NCBI GenBank assembly: GCA_937876205.1
Contig: CALEII010000033.1
Span: 83,650 to 147,649 of the forward strand
DNA length: 64,000 nucleotides
From: an uncultured Clostridia bacterium
GTDB taxonomy: Bacteria > Bacillota > Clostridia > Oscillospirales > Acutalibacteraceae
Direction: 5' to 3'
The translations under genes and the position numbers were made by a program. The notes beneath the pieces were generated by a model. The model ran no database searches. It saw only the letters and a list, made by a program, of their open reading frames with translations, and was not told the origin of the DNA. This document shows positions 8,205 through 16,831 of this stretch, piece after piece (within the stretch, counting starts at the first letter, position 1; each line of letters begins with the position of its first letter).

Positions 8205-10094
8205 ATGGAACAGAAAATCAAGGATGAATACCGTGTGCCGATGTATCTTTTTCACGAAGGAAGCAATGCAAGGGCATACGAATTTCTCGGCGCTCACCGT
8301 ACTGCTGACGGTAAAACTGTTTTCAGAGTATGGGCACCGAATGCTGTTTCGGTTGCTGTTGCAGGTGAATTCAACGGCTGGTCACAAAATGCAGCCCCGA
8401 TGCACCGTATAAACGACGGCGCAATATGGGAAGCTTTTGTTGACGGTGTGAAGCTTTATGATTCATATAAATACAGCATCACTGCCCGTAACGGAAAAAC
8501 CTTTATGAAGGCTGACCCCTACGGCTTCCATACAGAGACTCGTCCTGACACGGCATCAAAGTTTTATGATATAAGCACTTTTGAGTGGGATGATGACGAA
8601 TGGCAGGCAGAGAAGAAAAAATCACCTGTCTATTCTTCCCCCGTGAATATCTATGAGGTTCATGCGGGCTCTTGGCGTCTTCACGATGACGGAAATTTTT
8701 ATTCTTACCGTGACCTTGCAGATGCAATCGTGCCTTATGTAAAGGATATGGGCTACACTCATATTGAGTTTCTGCCTCTTACTGAATATCCCTTTGACGG
8801 CTCCTGGGGCTATCAGGTAACAGGATATTTTGCTCCCACATCAAGATACGGCACTCCCGAGGACTTTGCTTATCTTATAAACAAGTGCCACAAAAACGGC
8901 ATTTCGGTTATACTTGACTGGGTGCCTGCCCATTTCCCGAAAGATGCCTCAGGACTTTATGAGTTCGACGGCACACCCTGCTATGAATATGCAGACCCGA
9001 GAAAAGGTGAGCATTACGGATGGGGTACAAGAGTTTTTGATTACGGCAAAAAAGAGGTGCGAAGCTTTCTTCTTTCAAGTGCCGAGTTCTGGCTCAGGGA
9101 ATATCACATTGACGGAATCCGTGTTGATGCTGTGGCTTCAATGCTTTATCTTGACTACGGCAGGGATGACGGTCAGTGGGTTGCAAATGAAAAAGGCGGC
9201 AGAGAGAATCTTGAAGCCGTTGCGTTCCTGAGAAAGCTCAATGAGGTTGTGTTCCGTGAGCATCCCGAGGTGCTTATGATTGCTGAAGAAAGCACAGCCT
9301 GGCCTCTTGTAACAAAGCCCACTGCAATAGGCGGTCTCGGTTTCAATTTTAAATGGAATATGGGCTGGATGAACGATATCCTCAGATATTTCGGTCTTGA
9401 CGGCTATTTCAGAAAGTATAATCACGACCTTATAACGTTCTCATTCTTCTACGCATTTTCAGAAAACTTCATTCTGCCCATTTCACACGATGAGGTTGTT
9501 CACGGCAAGAAGTCACTTCTTGACAAAATGCCGGGTGAATATGAAGAAAAGTTCCATTCAATGAGAGCATTCCTCGGCTATATGTATGCTCATCCGGGCA
9601 AGAAGCTGTTATTTATGGGGCAGGAATTCGGTCAGTTCATCGAGTGGGATGAAAAAAAACAGCTCGACTGGTTCCTTCTTGATTACGATGCCCATAAGAA
9701 TCTGCAGAAATATGTGAAAGCACTTAATCACTTCTACAAAGATAACTCACCTATGTGGGAGATTGATTACTCCTGGGAGGGCTTTAAGTGGCTTGTCAGT
9801 GATGACTGTGACAACTCTGTCATCGCGTTTGAACGAATAAATGAAAAAGGTGATACGATTATTGCAGTGTGCAATTTCACAAATGTTGAAAGACCGTCAT
9901 ATATGATAGGCGTACCTGAAAAAGGAGCTTATGATGTTGTATTCAATTCCGATAATAAGGATTTCGGCGGTAAGGGTATGAGCAAAAAGCGTGTATACCG
10001 TACAAAGAAGCAGCCTATGCACGGTATGGAATACAGTATAGATATGTCATTGCCCCCGCTTTCGACAATTTATCTGAAGTACAGAAAAGTATAA
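8205..10094 (+). CDS. glgB: 1,4-alpha-glucan branching enzyme
   Basis: 629 residues, typical for GH13 branching enzymes. It transfers alpha-1,4-glucan segments to alpha-1,6 branch points during glycogen synthesis in the cytoplasm. An N-terminal CBM48-like module (about 25-115, FRVWAPNA...GEFNGW) precedes the TIM barrel. Catalytic residues are visible: the nucleophile Asp308 in GIRVDAV, the acid/base Glu361 in MIAEEST and the third carboxylate Asp429 in ISHDEV. First gene of a glgB-glgC-glgD operon, 40 bases after its own promoter. glgA (synthase) and glgP are not in the window. Confidence 0.95.
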   Translation: MEQKIKDEYRVPMYLFHEGSNARAYEFLGAHRTADGKTVFRVWAPNAVSVAVAGEFNGWSQNAAPMHRINDGAIWEAFVDGVKLYDSYKYSITARNGKTFMKADPYGFHTETRPDTASKFYDISTFEWDDDEWQAEKKKSPVYSSPVNIYEVHAGSWRLHDDGNFYSYRDLADAIVPYVKDMGYTHIEFLPLTEYPFDGSWGYQVTGYFAPTSRYGTPEDFAYLINKCHKNGISVILDWVPAHFPKDASGLYEFDGTPCYEYADPRKGEHYGWGTRVFDYGKKEVRSFLLSSAEFWLREYHIDGIRVDAVASMLYLDYGRDDGQWVANEKGGRENLEAVAFLRKLNEVVFREHPEVLMIAEESTAWPLVTKPTAIGGLGFNFKWNMGWMNDILRYFGLDGYFRKYNHDLITFSFFYAFSENFILPISHDEVVHGKKSLLDKMPGEYEEKFHSMRAFLGYMYAHPGKKLLFMGQEFGQFIEWDEKKQLDWFLLDYDAHKNLQKYVKALNHFYKDNSPMWEIDYSWEGFKWLVSDDCDNSVIAFERINEKGDTIIAVCNFTNVERPSYMIGVPEKGAYDVVFNSDNKDFGGKGMSKKRVYRTKKQPMHGMEYSIDMSLPPLSTIYLKYRKV

Positions 10095-10134
10095 TAAAAA
10101 TAACATACAGCACTAAACGAAAGGATTGATTATT

Positions 10135-11355
10135 ATGGCAAGAAAAACAGAATGTCTGGCTATGCTTCTTGCAGGCGGACAGGGTAGCAGACTTGGCATA
10201 CTTACAAAAAATGTGGCAAAGCCTGCCGTTCCTTACGGAGGTAAATACAGAATTATTGACTTCCCCCTTTCAAACTGCATAAACTCAGGTATTGACACTG
10301 TCGGTGTTCTCACTCAGTATCAGCCTCTTGAACTCAATGATTATATCGGCAACGGTCAGGCTTGGGACCTTGACAGAGCAAACGGCGGCGTACACATTCT
10401 TTCACCCTATCAGCAGATTAAGGGTACAGACTGGTACAGAGGCACTGCAAACGCAATTTATCAGAATATAAACTTTATCGACAGATACAATCCCGAATAT
10501 GTCGCAGTTCTTTCAGGTGACCATATTTACAAGATGGACTATGCAAAGATGCTTGATTACCACAAGGAAAAGGGCGCAGCATGTACAATCGCAATGCTTG
10601 AAGTGCCTTGGGAAGAGGCTTCGAGATTCGGTCTGATGTTCGTTGATGATGACGGCAGAATCACAGCCTTTGAAGAAAAGCCCAAGAATCCCAAGAGCAA
10701 CAAGGCTTCAATGGGTGTTTATATGTTCACTTGGAGCAAGCTTCGTGAATACCTTATTGCTGACGAAGCAAAAGAAGGCTCATCAAACGACTTCGGTAAG
10801 GATGTTATCCCCGCAATGCATTCTGCAGGCGAAGTAATGGTTGCATTCCCCTTTGACGGCTACTGGAAAGACGTAGGAACTATAGACAGTCTCTGGGAAG
10901 CTAACCTTGACCTGCTCAATCCTGTTGCTAATATCGACCTTTCTGACAAGAGCTGGAAGATTTATTCAAACAATCCTGTGACACCGCCCCAGTATGTATC
11001 AGATACTGCAGAAATACAGAATTCACTTATCACGGGCGGCAGTCACGTTGAGGGTTCGGTTGATTATTCAATTCTCTTCTCAAATGTTACCGTTGAAGAG
11101 GGTGCAGAGGTCAAGTATTCAATCGTTATGCCCGGCGCAAAGGTTGAAAAAGGCGCAAAGGTGCAGTATGCAATGGTTGCTGAAAACGCAGTTGTTAAAT
11201 CGGGCGCAGTTGTGGGTGAAGACCCTCAGGAATGCGAAGACAGAGATAAATGGGGCGTGGCTGTTGTCGGTCCCAACCTCACAATCGGTGAGAATGCAAA
11301 GGTAAAAGCACAGACCATGGTGGTTGAAGATGTAGAAGGAGGTGCTGAAGTATGA
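10135..11355 (+). CDS. glgC: Glucose-1-phosphate adenylyltransferase, catalytic subunit
   Basis: 406 residues. It makes ADP-glucose from ATP and glucose-1-phosphate, the committed step of bacterial glycogen synthesis. The N-terminal pyrophosphorylase motif is intact at about 12-36 (LAGGQGSRLGILTKNVAKP, then AVPYGG), and the C-terminal part has left-handed beta-helix hexapeptides. Start ATG 10135 is preferred over TTG 10126 because AAAGGA (10120-10125) is nine bases upstream. It overlaps glgD by four bases (ATGA), as expected for subunits of one complex. Confidence 0.95.
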   Translation: MARKTECLAMLLAGGQGSRLGILTKNVAKPAVPYGGKYRIIDFPLSNCINSGIDTVGVLTQYQPLELNDYIGNGQAWDLDRANGGVHILSPYQQIKGTDWYRGTANAIYQNINFIDRYNPEYVAVLSGDHIYKMDYAKMLDYHKEKGAACTIAMLEVPWEEASRFGLMFVDDDGRITAFEEKPKNPKSNKASMGVYMFTWSKLREYLIADEAKEGSSNDFGKDVIPAMHSAGEVMVAFPFDGYWKDVGTIDSLWEANLDLLNPVANIDLSDKSWKIYSNNPVTPPQYVSDTAEIQNSLITGGSHVEGSVDYSILFSNVTVEEGAEVKYSIVMPGAKVEKGAKVQYAMVAENAVVKSGAVVGEDPQECEDRDKWGVAVVGPNLTIGENAKVKAQTMVVEDVEGGAEV

Positions 11356-12467
11356 TAGGCAAGAGCGTATTGGGTATTCTTTATTCAGATGCATATAATG
11401 ACTGTATCAGTGACCTTACAGCGCTGAGAACTGCAGGTTCAGTTCCTTACGGCGGCAGATACCGTTTTATTGACTTCCCCCTTTCAAATATGGTCAACAG
11501 CGGTGTAATCAAGGTAGGCGTTATCGCAAAGAGCAACTATCGTTCACTTATGGACCATGTGGGTTCAGGCAAGTCCTGGGACCTTTCAAGAAAGAATGCA
11601 GGTCTTTTCATTCTTCCGCCCTATAACTTCGGTGGCGGTCAGTATTCAGGCAGACTTGAGGCTCTGCGCAACACAATGGATTTCATTCAGGCTTCAAACG
11701 AAGAATATGTTCTTCTTTGTGATACAAATATCATCTGCAATATGGATTTTGCAAAGCTTGTTGAGTATCACGAAGAAAAAGAAGCTGACATCACTATCTG
11801 CTATAAGAACGGCAGATATCCTCAGCTTGCAAATCTTATGAAGTTTAAGCCCGAAGCAGACGGCAGAATCAGAAAAATGGCAGTTCCTCCTCAGGCAGAA
11901 GAGGGCGAAGGTACATACGGTGTGAATATCATTGTTATGAAGAAGTCTCTTCTTGAAAGACTGGTGATTCAGGCAACTGCAGGTGATTATGATATCTTTG
12001 AAAAAGAAGTTATTATGAAAAACCTTGACAAGCTTAATGTTTACGGCTATGAAATTGACACATTCTGCTCTGTAATCGATTCTATGCAGACATATTATGA
12101 CACAAATATGGCACTGCTTGACCCCTCAATCAGTGCTGACGTGTTCAACCGTGACAACCCTGTCTATACAAAGGTTCATGACGATATGCCCACAATTTTC
12201 GGCATCGGCTCCAAGACAAAGAACTGTATTCTTGCAGACGGATGTAAGATTGAAGGTGAGGTTGAGAATTCTGTTCTCTTCAGAGGCGTTCACGTTGCCA
12301 AGGGTGCAGTTGTTAAGAATTCTGTCATTATGCAGTCCTGCTACATCGGTGAGGATGCAAATCTTAACTGTGTGATTATGGATAAAAACGGCGTAATCAG
12401 ACCCAGAAAATCAATTTCAGGTGACAGCACATACCCCATTTACATCGGCAAAAACATTACTATTTAA
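11352..12467 (+). CDS. glgD: GlgD, regulatory subunit of ADP-glucose pyrophosphorylase
   Basis: 371 residues, homologous to the upstream GlgC along the nucleotidyltransferase and beta-helix parts, but the GGxGxRL catalytic loop is replaced (ILYSDAYNDCISDLTALRTA). That loss defines GlgD, the partner that forms hetero-oligomers with GlgC in Firmicutes. The segment SVPYGGRYRFIDFPLSNMVN is retained. A strong AGGAGG precedes ATG 11352, inside the end of glgC. Last gene of the glycogen operon. Confidence 0.93.
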   Translation: MIGKSVLGILYSDAYNDCISDLTALRTAGSVPYGGRYRFIDFPLSNMVNSGVIKVGVIAKSNYRSLMDHVGSGKSWDLSRKNAGLFILPPYNFGGGQYSGRLEALRNTMDFIQASNEEYVLLCDTNIICNMDFAKLVEYHEEKEADITICYKNGRYPQLANLMKFKPEADGRIRKMAVPPQAEEGEGTYGVNIIVMKKSLLERLVIQATAGDYDIFEKEVIMKNLDKLNVYGYEIDTFCSVIDSMQTYYDTNMALLDPSISADVFNRDNPVYTKVHDDMPTIFGIGSKTKNCILADGCKIEGEVENSVLFRGVHVAKGAVVKNSVIMQSCYIGEDANLNCVIMDKNGVIRPRKSISGDSTYPIYIGKNITI

Positions 12468-12470
12468 TAA

Positions 12471-12499
12471 TTGACAATATAAAACGGATAATGTATAAT
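12471..12499 (+). promoter_or_regulatory. Full-consensus sigma-A promoter of parB-serS
   Basis: TTGACA (12471-12476), 17-base spacer, TATAAT (12494-12499), starting four bases after the glgD stop: a perfect match to the housekeeping consensus. Confidence 0.9.
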
Positions 12500-12502
12500 G
12501 TG

Positions 12503-12533
12503 GGGTGGGATGGATGTCCCACCCTATATTTTT
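12503..12533 (+). terminator. Hairpin straddling the parB transcription start
   Basis: GGGTGGGA (12503-12510) pairs with TCCCACCC (12517-12524), followed by TATATTTTT. Placed to terminate glgD read-through. The predicted start from the adjacent promoter (about 12506) falls inside the left arm, so its own transcript would carry a weakened stem. Confidence 0.65.
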
Positions 12534-12558
12534 CATTTGAATGTGGGAGGAAAGAAAA

Positions 12559-13419
12559 ATGCCACCTAAAAAAGGCGGATTGGGAAAAGGTTTTAATGCT
12601 CTTTTTGAAGACAATTCTTTTGACGAGATGTCTGACGGCAACGGTGTGCTCACACTTAAGCTGCACGATATCGAGCCTAATAAAAATCAGCCCAGACAGG
12701 TGTTTGATGACGAAGCTCTTTCTGAACTCGCTGACAGTATCAGGGAGCACGGTGTTCTTCAGCCCCTTATTGTGAGACCTGTTGCAGACGGCTCTTATCA
12801 GCTTGTTGCAGGTGAAAGACGTTGGCGTGCTTCCCGCCTTGCAGGGCTTACAGAGGTTCCCGTAATTGTCAGAACGCTTAATGATTCCGAGGTTGCAGTA
12901 ATTGCACTTATAGAAAATCTGCAGAGAGAAAATCTCAACCCTATTGAAGAGGCTGAGGGTATAAGCAGACTTATTGAAGAATATTCATTCACTCAGGAGC
13001 AGGCTGCCGAGAAGCTCGGCAAGTCCCGTACTGCTGTTACAAACACATTGCGGCTTATGAATCTGCCTGAAAAGGTCAGAAGCCTTGTCAGTGATGAGTT
13101 CCTTACAGCAGGTCACGCAAGAGCACTTCTGGGGCTTACCGAAAAGGGTATAATAGAAGAAATTGCCGACGAGGTTGTTGCAAAGAAGCTCTCTGTGCGT
13201 GAAACAGAAAAACTCGTCAAGCAGATGAATTCTTACACAGAGAAAAAGCCGAAGAAGCTTAAAAAACGTGATACCTTCTATGACGAGGTTGAGCTTTCAC
13301 TGTCAGACACTCTCGGCAGAAAAGTTACTGTCAGGGATTCAGGCAGAGGCGGCAAAATTGAATTTGAGTTTTTTGATAAAGACGACCTTATGAAGCTCGC
13401 AAAGCTTTTTGAGGATTAA
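12559..13419 (+). CDS. parB: Chromosome-partitioning protein ParB/Spo0J
   Basis: 286 residues. The N-terminus is lysine-rich with the family box GLGKGFNALF, then the ParB/Srx CTPase domain (about 35-125) with AGERRWRASRLAGL and IENLQRENLNPIEEAEG, and a helix-turn-helix (GKSRTAVTNTLRLMNLP, about 155-175) for parS binding. A C-terminal dimerisation part completes the usual length. It loads the segregation clamp at parS near the origin. Start ATG 12559 has GGGAGG eight bases upstream; an in-frame ATG at 12541 does not. The usual partner parA (soj) is not adjacent. serS follows after 15 bases. Confidence 0.93.
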   Translation: MPPKKGGLGKGFNALFEDNSFDEMSDGNGVLTLKLHDIEPNKNQPRQVFDDEALSELADSIREHGVLQPLIVRPVADGSYQLVAGERRWRASRLAGLTEVPVIVRTLNDSEVAVIALIENLQRENLNPIEEAEGISRLIEEYSFTQEQAAEKLGKSRTAVTNTLRLMNLPEKVRSLVSDEFLTAGHARALLGLTEKGIIEEIADEVVAKKLSVRETEKLVKQMNSYTEKKPKKLKKRDTFYDEVELSLSDTLGRKVTVRDSGRGGKIEFEFFDKDDLMKLAKLFED

Positions 13420-13434
13420 AGGAGAATACAGAAA

Positions 13435-14721
13435 ATGATTGACATTAAATTTTTAAGGGAAAATCCTGATGTTGTAAGAGAAAACATCAAAAAGAAATTT
13501 CAGGACAGTAAGCTTCCTCTTGTTGATGAAGTAATTGCTCTTGATAAGGAATACAGAGAAAACAAGACAAATGCAGACAATCTCAGAGCTTCAAGAAACA
13601 AGGTTTCAAAGCAGATTGGTATGCTTATGGCTCAGGGCAAGAGGGATGAAGCTGAAGAGGCTAAGAAGCTTGTTGCTCAGCAGGCTCAGGAGCTGGCTTC
13701 CTGTGAAGCAAAGGAAACAGAGCTTTCAGAAAAAATCAAGAAGATAATGATGATTATTCCCAATATCATTGACCCCAGCGTGCCTGTAGGTAAGGATGAT
13801 TCTGAGAATGTAGAGGTTCAGAAATACGGTGAACCCGTAACACCCGATTTTGAAGTTCCTTATCACACAGATATTATGGAGCGTTTCTGCGGTATTGACC
13901 TTGATTCTGCAAGACGTGTTGCAGGTAACGGCTTCTACTATCTTATGGGCGATATCGCAAGACTCCACTCAGCAGTTATCTCTTACGCAAGAGATTTTAT
14001 GATTGACAGAGGCTTCACATATGTTGTTCCTCCTTTTATGATTCGTGCAGATGTTGTAACAGGCGTTATGAGCTTTGCTGAAATGGAAGCTATGATGTAC
14101 AAGATTGAGGGTGAGGACCTTTATCTTATCGGCACAAGTGAACACTCAATGATCGGTAAATTTATCGACCAGATGATTCCCGAAGAGCAGCTTCCTCTCA
14201 CACTCACAAGCTATTCACCCTGCTTCCGTAAGGAAAAGGGCGCTCACGGTATAGAAGAACGTGGCGTTTACAGAATTCATCAGTTCGAGAAGCAGGAAAT
14301 GGTTGTTGTATGTAAGCCCGAAGAAAGCCCCAAGTGGTTCGATGTTCTCTGGCAGAATACAGTTGACCTCTTCCGTTCACTCGATATTCCCGTAAGAACT
14401 CTTGAATGCTGCTCAGGCGACCTTGCAGACCTTAAGGTTAAGTCAGTTGACGTTGAAGCATGGTCACCCAGACAGCAGAAGTATTTCGAGGTCGGCTCCT
14501 GCTCAAACCTCGGCGATGCTCAGGCAAGAAGACTTTCAATCAGAGTCAAGGGCAAGACAGAAAAATACCTTGCTCACACTCTTAACAATACTGTTGTTGC
14601 TCCTCCCAGAATGCTTATCGCATTCCTTGAGAACAACCTCAATGCAGACGGCAGCGTAAATATCCCCGTAGCCCTCAGACCTTATATGGGTGGTATGGAG
14701 AAAATGATTCCCAAACAGTAA
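13435..14721 (+). CDS. serS: Seryl-tRNA synthetase (archaeal-type subgroup by motif)
   Basis: 428 residues. The N-terminal coiled-coil arm (about 25-105) and class II catalytic core are present, with motif 2 at PCFRKEKGAHGIEERGVYR and motif 3 at LNNTVVAPPRMLIAFLENN. It charges tRNA-Ser with serine in the cytoplasm. Several blocks (VPVGKDDSENV, ARRVAGNGFYYL, MMYKIEGEDLYLIGTSEH) look closer to archaeal-type SerRS, such as the Pyrococcus enzyme as I recall it, than to the Bacillus or E. coli type. It is in an operon with parB; a pairing of parB and serS near the origin is known in Firmicutes. Confidence 0.9.
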   Translation: MIDIKFLRENPDVVRENIKKKFQDSKLPLVDEVIALDKEYRENKTNADNLRASRNKVSKQIGMLMAQGKRDEAEEAKKLVAQQAQELASCEAKETELSEKIKKIMMIIPNIIDPSVPVGKDDSENVEVQKYGEPVTPDFEVPYHTDIMERFCGIDLDSARRVAGNGFYYLMGDIARLHSAVISYARDFMIDRGFTYVVPPFMIRADVVTGVMSFAEMEAMMYKIEGEDLYLIGTSEHSMIGKFIDQMIPEEQLPLTLTSYSPCFRKEKGAHGIEERGVYRIHQFEKQEMVVVCKPEESPKWFDVLWQNTVDLFRSLDIPVRTLECCSGDLADLKVKSVDVEAWSPRQQKYFEVGSCSNLGDAQARRLSIRVKGKTEKYLAHTLNNTVVAPPRMLIAFLENNLNADGSVNIPVALRPYMGGMEKMIPKQ

Positions 14722-14734
14722 TAAAAAAAATCAA

Positions 14735-14771
14735 CAGCGTATCGGAACTGACCGATACGCTGTAATTTATT
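14735..14771. terminator. Bidirectional terminator between serS and the XRE gene
   Basis: Perfect 11-bp stem CAGCGTATCGG/CCGATACGCTG (14735-14745, 14752-14762), followed by TAATTTATT and preceded on the other strand by a T-run (complement of eight A). Almost the same hairpin recurs at 15361-15390. Confidence 0.75.
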
Positions 14772-15012
14772 GTATTTCTTGTTCCAGATTTCTGAAATAC
14801 TCTGTGTCAAAGAATTCCGTTATTGAAATATCGAGTCCGTCACAGAGCTTTTTGATTGTTGAAATACCCGGATTCTTACTCTGATTGTAAAAAATTGATT
14901 TTACAGTTGTATAGGGTACACCTGAAATGCTTGCTAATCTGCAAAAATTTATATCTTTCTGATTACACAGTTCTTCAAATCTTTTTTTAACTGCTTCAGT
15001 AATATTCATCAT
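14767..15012 (-). CDS. Small XRE-family (Cro/CI-like) transcriptional regulator
   Basis: 81 residues, essentially a single helix-turn-helix domain: VKKRFEELCNQKDINFCRLA, then the recognition region SGVPYTTVKSIFYNQSKNPGI and ISTIKKLCDGLDISITEFF. A bare domain of this kind is a DNA-binding repressor. AGGAGTG (15022-15016) sets the start at ATG 15012 or 15009; the longer TTG 15027 frame has no ribosome site. Palindromic AT-rich sequence upstream (15059-15094) is a plausible autoregulatory operator. The partner may be the adjacent 55-residue gene. Confidence 0.8.
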   Translation of the reverse strand: MMNITEAVKKRFEELCNQKDINFCRLASISGVPYTTVKSIFYNQSKNPGISTIKKLCDGLDISITEFFDTEYFRNLEQEIQ

Positions 15013-15058
15013 TCTCACTCCTGACAAAACAATTTTATAATTTTTATCAGAAGTGTAT

Positions 15059-15094
15059 AGACTATATATTATACGATTATACTATATATAGTCT
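15059..15094. promoter_or_regulatory. Palindromic operator/promoter upstream of the XRE gene
   Basis: AGACTATATAT (15059-15069) and ATATATAGTCT (15084-15094) form an 11-bp inverted repeat that encloses minus-strand TATAAT elements. The 17-base word at 15078-15094 recurs exactly at 15275-15291, upstream of the neighbouring small gene. Confidence 0.55.
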
Positions 15095-15249
15095 TTATTT
15101 CTGAGAATGTCTGCTACTGTTTCTATAAATTCTTTGGCACTGCAACTTAAATCGGTAAAGCTGATAGCTTTTTCCATTTCTTTTTCAATTTCTTCTTCAG
15201 TAGAATTTTCATTTTTCGCAATCTGTTTTATAATATCTTCATATTTCAT
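15082..15249 (-). CDS. 55-residue acidic protein resembling the Spo0A C-terminal domain start
   Basis: 55 residues, starting ATG 15249 after AGGTGGTGA. The sequence begins MKYEDIIKQIAKNENSTEEE and continues IEKEMEKAISFTDLSCSA. This pattern resembles small clostridial proteins annotated as Spo0A C-terminal-domain-like (helix, Thr turn, E-x-EMEKAI helix), so it may be a degenerate HTH or an interaction peptide. The stop codon lies within the palindrome upstream of the XRE gene. Start site, acidic composition and placement between two copies of the same operator-like word support a real gene. Function unknown; the Spo0A resemblance is from memory. Confidence 0.6.
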   Translation of the reverse strand: MKYEDIIKQIAKNENSTEEEIEKEMEKAISFTDLSCSAKEFIETVADILRNKDYI

Positions 15250-15274
15250 TTTATTCACCACCTTTATGCTTAAT

Positions 15275-15291
15275 TATACTATATATAGTCT
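15275..15291 (-). promoter_or_regulatory. Second copy of the 17-base operator/promoter word
   Basis: TATACTATATATAGTCT, identical to 15078-15094. On the minus strand it contains AGTATA with a following AAT, an extended -10-like element 26 bases upstream of the small ORF start at 15249. Confidence 0.55.
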
Positions 15292-15360
15292 ATAAAATTA
15301 TGTCATAAGAAGTCGAATAAAAATAATATTTAAAAGAAAAACATATTACATAAAGAAAAA

Positions 15361-15402
15361 AGCGTATCGGAACTGATGACCGATACGCTGTAATTTATTT
15401 AT
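15361..15402 (-). terminator. Terminator of the cysE-cysS operon
   Basis: AGCGTATCGG (15361-15370) pairs with CCGATACGCT (15380-15389), with T-rich sequence on the minus side (complement of the A-run at 15353-15360). The stem matches the serS/XRE terminator at 14735. Confidence 0.7.
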
Positions 15403-15405
15403 ATC

Positions 15406-16821
15406 TTATTTTCTTGACCACTTTACGCCGTCGGGTGTGTCTGTGAGGACAATTCCTCTTGCGTTCAGCTCGTCACGGATTCTGTCTGCTTCTGCCCAGT
15501 TTTTGTCTTTTCTTGCCTGAGTTCTCTGAGCAACAAGAGCATCGATTTCTGCATCCTCTTCGTTTGCGGGAGCCTCCGTCTTCTTTTCAGCGAGCTTCTT
15601 TGCCTGCTGGGCAAGGTCAAGTGAAAGAACCTTGTCAAAATCATTCAGAAGAGCGAGCTTTGTTGCATCGTTTGTGTCAGCCTTGAGAACATCGTAAACA
15701 GCAGTGACTGCAAGTGATGTGTTGAGGTCATTGCTTAGAACTTCACCAAACTTCTTTGTGTATTCAGCAAAAACTGCTTCGTCAACATCGCCCTCTTCTT
15801 TAAGTGCGCCGACTCTGGTAAGAAGCTTGTTGAATGCAGCCTCTGCATTTGAAAGAGCTTCAAATGAGAATTCCTGACTCTTTCTGTAGTGTGACTGCAG
15901 GCAGAAGAAACGGTATGCAAGGGGATTGTAGCCCTTTTCTTCAAGAAGTGAAACTGTGAGGAATTCACCCTTTGACTTACTCATCTTGCCGTTTGAAGTG
16001 TTAAGGTGCATTACGTGGAACCAGTATTTGCACCATTCGTGGCCGAGATATGCCTCACTCTGTGCGATTTCGTTTGTGTGATGGGGGAAAGCATTGTCAA
16101 TGCCGCCGCAGTGAATGTCAAGATATTCACCGTTGTGCTTGAGTGAAATTGCAGAGCATTCAATGTGCCAGCCGGGATAACCGATGCCCCAGGGGCTGTC
16201 CCATTTGAGCTCCTGATCTTCAAACTTTGACTTTGTGAACCAGAGGACGAAGTCTGTCTTGTTTTTCTTGTTTTCGTCTTCTGAAACGCTGTCACGGACA
16301 CCTATTGCAAGGTCTTCTGCATCGAAATTGTTGAATACATAATAATTCTTGAGCTTTGATGTGTCAAAATAAACATTGCCGCCTGCGATATAAGCGTAAC
16401 CGCCGTCGAGAAGGCCCTGCACCATCTGAATGAATTCATCAATACAGTTTGTTGCAGGCTCAACAACATCCGGCTTTTTGATGTTGAGCTTTTCGCAGTC
16501 TGAGAAGAAAGCATCTGTGTAATACTGAGCAATCTCCATAACTGTTTTCTTCTCTCTCTTTGCGCCCTTGAGCATCTTGTCTTCGCCTGTGTCGGCATCG
16601 CTTGAAAGATGACCTACGTCTGTGATGTTCATAACACGCTTTACATCATAGCCTGCATAACGCAGTGACTTTTCAAGGACATCCTCCATAATATAAGTTC
16701 TCAGGTTGCCGATGTGAGCAAAGTGGTAAACTGTGGGGCCGCAGGTGTACATACTGATTTTGCCCGCTTCGTGGGGAATGATTTCTTCTTTTCTTTTTGA
16801 TGCTGAGTTATATATAAACAT
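15406..16821 (-). CDS. cysS: Cysteinyl-tRNA synthetase
   Basis: 471 residues from ATG 16821, which follows AAGGAG and matches the family start MFIYNSASK; a longer frame to 16854 would overlap cysE and lacks a better site. Class I motifs: HIGN after CGPTVYHFA near residue 35-40 and KMSKSKG in the middle, plus zinc-site residues (CGPT..., GWHIECSA, HHTNEIAQSE). The C-terminal helical anticodon-recognition part is present. It charges tRNA-Cys. Ten bases separate it from the cysE stop, an arrangement of the cysE-cysS type found in Bacillus. Confidence 0.95.
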   Translation of the reverse strand: MFIYNSASKRKEEIIPHEAGKISMYTCGPTVYHFAHIGNLRTYIMEDVLEKSLRYAGYDVKRVMNITDVGHLSSDADTGEDKMLKGAKREKKTVMEIAQYYTDAFFSDCEKLNIKKPDVVEPATNCIDEFIQMVQGLLDGGYAYIAGGNVYFDTSKLKNYYVFNNFDAEDLAIGVRDSVSEDENKKNKTDFVLWFTKSKFEDQELKWDSPWGIGYPGWHIECSAISLKHNGEYLDIHCGGIDNAFPHHTNEIAQSEAYLGHEWCKYWFHVMHLNTSNGKMSKSKGEFLTVSLLEEKGYNPLAYRFFCLQSHYRKSQEFSFEALSNAEAAFNKLLTRVGALKEEGDVDEAVFAEYTKKFGEVLSNDLNTSLAVTAVYDVLKADTNDATKLALLNDFDKVLSLDLAQQAKKLAEKKTEAPANEEDAEIDALVAQRTQARKDKNWAEADRIRDELNARGIVLTDTPDGVKWSRK

Positions 16822-16831
16822 ATTTTTCTCC

